NCBI GenBank assembly: GCA_964476835.1
Contig: CAYZCE010000017.1
Location: 1-43,190 of the forward strand
DNA: 43,190 bases
Reading direction: 5' to 3'
Source of the DNA: PALSA-926 sp964476835
Lineage (GTDB): Bacteria; Pseudomonadota; Alphaproteobacteria; Micavibrionales; UBA2020
This document shows positions 40,273-43,190 of this stretch, piece after piece. The position numbers were made by a program, and so were the translations under genes. The stretch's first letter is position 1; each line of letters begins with the position of its first letter. The notes under the pieces are model-generated. The model was not told the DNA's origin and ran no database searches. It worked only from the letters and a program-made list of their open reading frames with translations.

Positions 40273-41346
40273 ATGGCTGACTTGTTCGAAAACCCCATGG
40301 GTACAGACGGCTTTGAGTTCGTCGAATACGCGCATCCGCAGCCCGAAGTCCTCGACGCCCTCTTCACCAGCTTCGGCTTCAAGAAGACCGCGAAGCACAA
40401 GTCGAAGAACGTCTGGCTCTACCAGCAGGGCGCCATCAACTACATCCTCAACGCCGAGCCGAACTCGCAGGCGCAGAAGTTCACCGCGCAGCACAACGGC
40501 GCGGGCGCCTGCGCCATGGCCTTCCGCGTCAAGGACGCACAAGCCGCCTACAAGCGCGCCCTCGAAAAAGGCGCCAAGCCCGCAACCGTCGCCATCGGCG
40601 CGGGCGAGCTGCAGATCCCCGCGATCGAAGGCATCGGCGGCTCGATCCTTTACCTCGTCGACAAATACGGCGACAAGGGCAGCATCTACGACATCGACTT
40701 CGACTTCATCGGCGACGGCAAGAAACCGCACAAAGGCGCGGGCCTCACCTACATCGACCACCTGACGCACAACGTCAACCGCGGCAACATGGCGAAGTGG
40801 GCGGATTTCTACACCGACCTTTTCAACTTCCGCGAGATCCGCTACTTCGACATCGAAGGCAAGCTGACCGGCCTCAAATCCAAGGCGATGACCAGCCCCT
40901 GCGGCAAGATCCGCATCCCCATCAACGAATCCTCCGACGACAAATCGCAGATCGAGGAATTCCTGAAACGCTACAATGGCGAAGGCATCCAGCACATCGC
41001 CCTCGGCACCGACGACATCTACGCGACCGTCGAGAGCCTGCAGAAGACCGGCATCAAGTTCCAGTCCACGCTCGACACCTATTACGCCAAGGTCGACACC
41101 CGCGTGCCCGGCCACGGCGAAGACCTCGCGCGCATGAAGAGCCTCAACATCCTCGTCGACGGCGCTCCGACCAAGAACCAGGGCCTGCTGCTGCAGATCT
41201 TCACCGCCGACGCCATCGGCCCGATCTTCTACGAGATCATCCAGCGCAAGGGCAACGAGGGCTTCGGCGAAGGCAACTTCCAGGCGCTGTTTGAATCGCT
41301 CGAGGAAGACCAGATCCGCCGCGGCGTGCTGAAGGCGGCGCAGTAA
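40273..41346 (+). CDS. hppD: 4-hydroxyphenylpyruvate dioxygenase
   Basis: A 357-residue non-haem iron dioxygenase converting 4-hydroxyphenylpyruvate to homogentisate in tyrosine breakdown. The iron ligands are H163 (YIDHLTH), H241 (GIQHIAL) and E321 (IFYEIIQRKG), matching the spacing of the Pseudomonas enzyme (H161, H240, E322). FNFREIRYFDIEGKLTGL and GFGEGNFQALFESLEEDQ (in parts) are also conserved. GGGAGAG precedes the ATG. hmgA starts one base after its stop. Confidence 0.97.
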   Translation: MADLFENPMGTDGFEFVEYAHPQPEVLDALFTSFGFKKTAKHKSKNVWLYQQGAINYILNAEPNSQAQKFTAQHNGAGACAMAFRVKDAQAAYKRALEKGAKPATVAIGAGELQIPAIEGIGGSILYLVDKYGDKGSIYDIDFDFIGDGKKPHKGAGLTYIDHLTHNVNRGNMAKWADFYTDLFNFREIRYFDIEGKLTGLKSKAMTSPCGKIRIPINESSDDKSQIEEFLKRYNGEGIQHIALGTDDIYATVESLQKTGIKFQSTLDTYYAKVDTRVPGHGEDLARMKSLNILVDGAPTKNQGLLLQIFTADAIGPIFYEIIQRKGNEGFGEGNFQALFESLEEDQIRRGVLKAAQ

Positions 41347-41347
41347 C

Positions 41348-42631
41348 ATGGCCGCGCGCGCATACCTCGCGGGTTTCGGCAACGAATTCGCGACCGAGGC
41401 GCTCAAAGGCGCCCTGCCGCCCGAGCAGAACGCGCCGCAGAAGCCGCCCTTCGGCCTCTATGCCGAGCAGCTGAGCGGCACCGCCTTCACCGTCCCGCAA
41501 AAGAGCAACCAGCGCGCGTGGCTCTACCGCATCCTGCCCTCGGTGACGCACCAGCCTTTCAAGCCGTACAAACACGCGGCTTTCCTCGGCACGCCGCTCC
41601 CCGCGCCCGCATCGCCCGCGCAGATGCGCTGGAGCCCGTTGCCGCTGCCGAAGAAAAAGACCGACCTGATCGACGGCATCGTCACCATCGCCGGCGGCGG
41701 AGACGCGCACAGCTGGAGCGGCCTCGGCGTGCACCGCTATGTCGCCAATGCCGACATGAAAGACCGCTACTTCTATAATGCCGACGGCGAGATGCTCTTC
41801 GTGCCCGAGCAAGGCGCTCTGACCTTCCGCACCGAATTCGGCGTGCTGGATGTCGCACCCGGCGAGATCGTCGTCATCCCGCGCGGCATCAAGTTCGCGG
41901 TTGATCTACACGGCAAAACCGCGCGCGGTTATATCTGCGAAAACTACGGCCACGGCTTCACCTTGCCCGACCTCGGCCCGCTCGGCGCCAACGCGCTCGC
42001 GTACCCACGCCACTTCCTCTATCCCGTCGCGGCCTATGAAGAGAAAAAAGGCGACTTCACGCTCATCGCCAAATTCGACGGCGGCCTGTGGCAGGCACCG
42101 ATCGACCATTCGCCGCTCGATGTCGTCGCATGGCATGGCAACTATGCGCCGTATAAATATGACCTCGCGCGCTTCATGACGACCAATACGGTCAGCTTCG
42201 ACCATTCCGACCCATCGATCTTCACGGTGCTGACGTCGCCCTCCGGCACCCCCGGCGTGGCGAACGTGGATTTCGTGATCTTCCCGCCGCGCTGGTCGGT
42301 GGCCGAGCACACCTTCCGCCCGCCCTACTTCCACCGCAACGTGATGAGCGAGTTCATGGGCCTCATCACCGGAAAATACGACGCCAAGGAAGACGGCTTC
42401 GTGCCCGGCGGCTGCTCGTTGCACAACTGCATGTCCGCCCACGGCCCCGACGCCTTCGGCCACGGCAAGGCGACCAACGCCAAAATGGAACCGGTCTACA
42501 TGAAAGACACGCTGGCCTTCATGTTCGAAAGCCGCTTCATCATGCGCACCGCGCCCTCGGCCGGCAACCAGGGCCTGCAAGCGAAATATTGGGAATGCTG
42601 GAAGGCGCTGCCCAAGCTGTTCAAGAAATAA
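41348..42631 (+). CDS. hmgA: Homogentisate 1,2-dioxygenase
   Basis: A 427-residue iron dioxygenase opening the ring of homogentisate to maleylacetoacetate. The iron ligands H329 and E335 (FHRNVMSEFMG) and H365 (NCMSAHGPD) keep the spacing of the human enzyme (H335, E341, H371). The N-terminus YLAGFGNEFATEAL and APYKYDLARFM are characteristic. Second gene of the tyrosine catabolic operon; fumarylacetoacetate hydrolase follows 9 bp downstream. No maleylacetoacetate isomerase is visible yet; it may lie beyond the right edge. Confidence 0.97.
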   Translation: MAARAYLAGFGNEFATEALKGALPPEQNAPQKPPFGLYAEQLSGTAFTVPQKSNQRAWLYRILPSVTHQPFKPYKHAAFLGTPLPAPASPAQMRWSPLPLPKKKTDLIDGIVTIAGGGDAHSWSGLGVHRYVANADMKDRYFYNADGEMLFVPEQGALTFRTEFGVLDVAPGEIVVIPRGIKFAVDLHGKTARGYICENYGHGFTLPDLGPLGANALAYPRHFLYPVAAYEEKKGDFTLIAKFDGGLWQAPIDHSPLDVVAWHGNYAPYKYDLARFMTTNTVSFDHSDPSIFTVLTSPSGTPGVANVDFVIFPPRWSVAEHTFRPPYFHRNVMSEFMGLITGKYDAKEDGFVPGGCSLHNCMSAHGPDAFGHGKATNAKMEPVYMKDTLAFMFESRFIMRTAPSAGNQGLQAKYWECWKALPKLFKK

Positions 42632-42640
42632 GGAAGCCAT

Positions 42641-43190
42641 ATGAAACTCGCCTCCCTCCGCCACGCCCGCGACGGCAAGCTGATCGTCGTCTCGAAAGAC
42701 CTCACCAAGGCCATTCACGCACCCGTCGCCACATTGCAGGCCGCGCTCGACGATTGGGCGGCGGCGAAGGCGAAGTTGGAACAGGCGGCGAAAGACCTTG
42801 AGAGCGGGTGCGCGGCGGAGGCTTTTGCGTTCGACCCTGCTGCCTGCGCTTCGCCGCTGCCACGGGCGTATCAATGGGCAGATGCGAGCGCCTATGTGAA
42901 CCACGTCGAACTCGTGCGCAAGTCGCGCGGCGTGGAGATGCCGGAGACGTTCTGGACGGATCCGCTGATGTATCAGGGCGGCTCGGATAACTTCCTCGGG
43001 CCGCGTGAGGATATTTTGCTTGGCGACGAGAAATGGGGAATCGATTTCGAGGCAGAAGTTGCCGTTGTGACGGGCGACGTGCCGATGGGCGTCTCGCCTG
43101 CCGACGCAGCCAAGTACATCCAGCTGATCATGCTGGTCAACGACGTTTCGCTGCGCTACCTCGCGATGCCGGAATTGCAAAAGGGTTTCG
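42641..43190 (+). CDS. Fumarylacetoacetate hydrolase family protein (3' end outside window)
   Basis: The first 183 residues of a frame that runs off the right edge. It begins MKLASLRHARDGKLIVVSKD and contains FWTDPLMYQGGSDNFLGPRE, FEAEVAVVTGDVPMG and IMLVNDVSLR, typical of the roughly 335-residue FAH-family proteins that cleave fumarylacetoacetate to fumarate and acetoacetate. The FEAEVAVVTG acidic residues are probable metal ligands. AAGGAAG precedes the ATG. Its position behind hmgA supports the role as the last step of tyrosine breakdown. Confidence 0.93.
   Translation, partial: MKLASLRHARDGKLIVVSKDLTKAIHAPVATLQAALDDWAAAKAKLEQAAKDLESGCAAEAFAFDPAACASPLPRAYQWADASAYVNHVELVRKSRGVEMPETFWTDPLMYQGGSDNFLGPREDILLGDEKWGIDFEAEVAVVTGDVPMGVSPADAAKYIQLIMLVNDVSLRYLAMPELQKGF

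Overview
The window is 43.2 kb of GC-rich, tightly packed bacterial chromosome carrying 49 protein genes (the first and last cut by the window edges) and one tRNA. Several independent signs point to an alphaproteobacterium: a CckA-type hybrid histidine kinase behind flhB; a CtrA-like site at the flgB promoter; a GTTC-N7-GTTC LexA box ahead of recA; a BioC/NDUFAF5-like methyltransferase near comF; and ubiquinone synthesis (ubiG). The order cannot be fixed from this window. I saw no insertion sequence, prophage, CRISPR array or rRNA.

Layout. 1-13.1 kb is housekeeping: mutS (5' end outside), an exonuclease I (sbcB), type II DAHP synthase, glutamine-dependent nadE, gltX, trmJ, rpsD, tRNA-Pro(CGG), a small membrane protein, and a ppa-polyprenyl synthase pair. 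13.2-23.9 kb is rich in SAM-dependent methyltransferases (trmN6-like, rlmI, an O-methyltransferase, ubiG, a BioC/NDUFAF5-like gene, and an unusual 869-residue protein), with mgtE and comF, plus three proteins of unknown function. 23.9-36.7 kb is a flagellar locus. A leftward operon (FlhB-tail-like protein, 90-residue protein, fliO, fliP) diverges from a rightward one (flgB-flgC-fliE-fliQ); after a 4.6-kb interruption come fliR-flhB-cckA. 36.7-40.2 kb holds a lipoprotein, recA and a putative HELGH zinc protease. 40.2 kb to the end is homogentisate-pathway tyrosine catabolism (hppD-hmgA-fumarylacetoacetate hydrolase, cut at the right edge).

Most interesting parts. (1) The gap between fliQ and fliR, genes that are normally adjacent, contains an M23 peptidase-like gene, three related GNAT acetyltransferase genes and a nitrilase, in AT-rich flanks with palindromes. 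(2) The 869-residue protein joins a methyltransferase to a Nudix-like domain whose Nudix box keeps exact spacing but has lost its catalytic RE/EE residues. (3) The HELGH protein has a perfect consensus sigma-70 promoter placed so that its mRNA should be leaderless. (4) A family of palindromic repeats occupies three convergent gene gaps.

How genes work together: CckA activates CtrA in alphaproteobacteria, and a CtrA-like site overlaps the -35 of flgB, so the kinase gene co-transcribed with fliR-flhB may control the neighbouring flagellar operon. All functions are read from sequence motifs recalled from known families; no database search was run.
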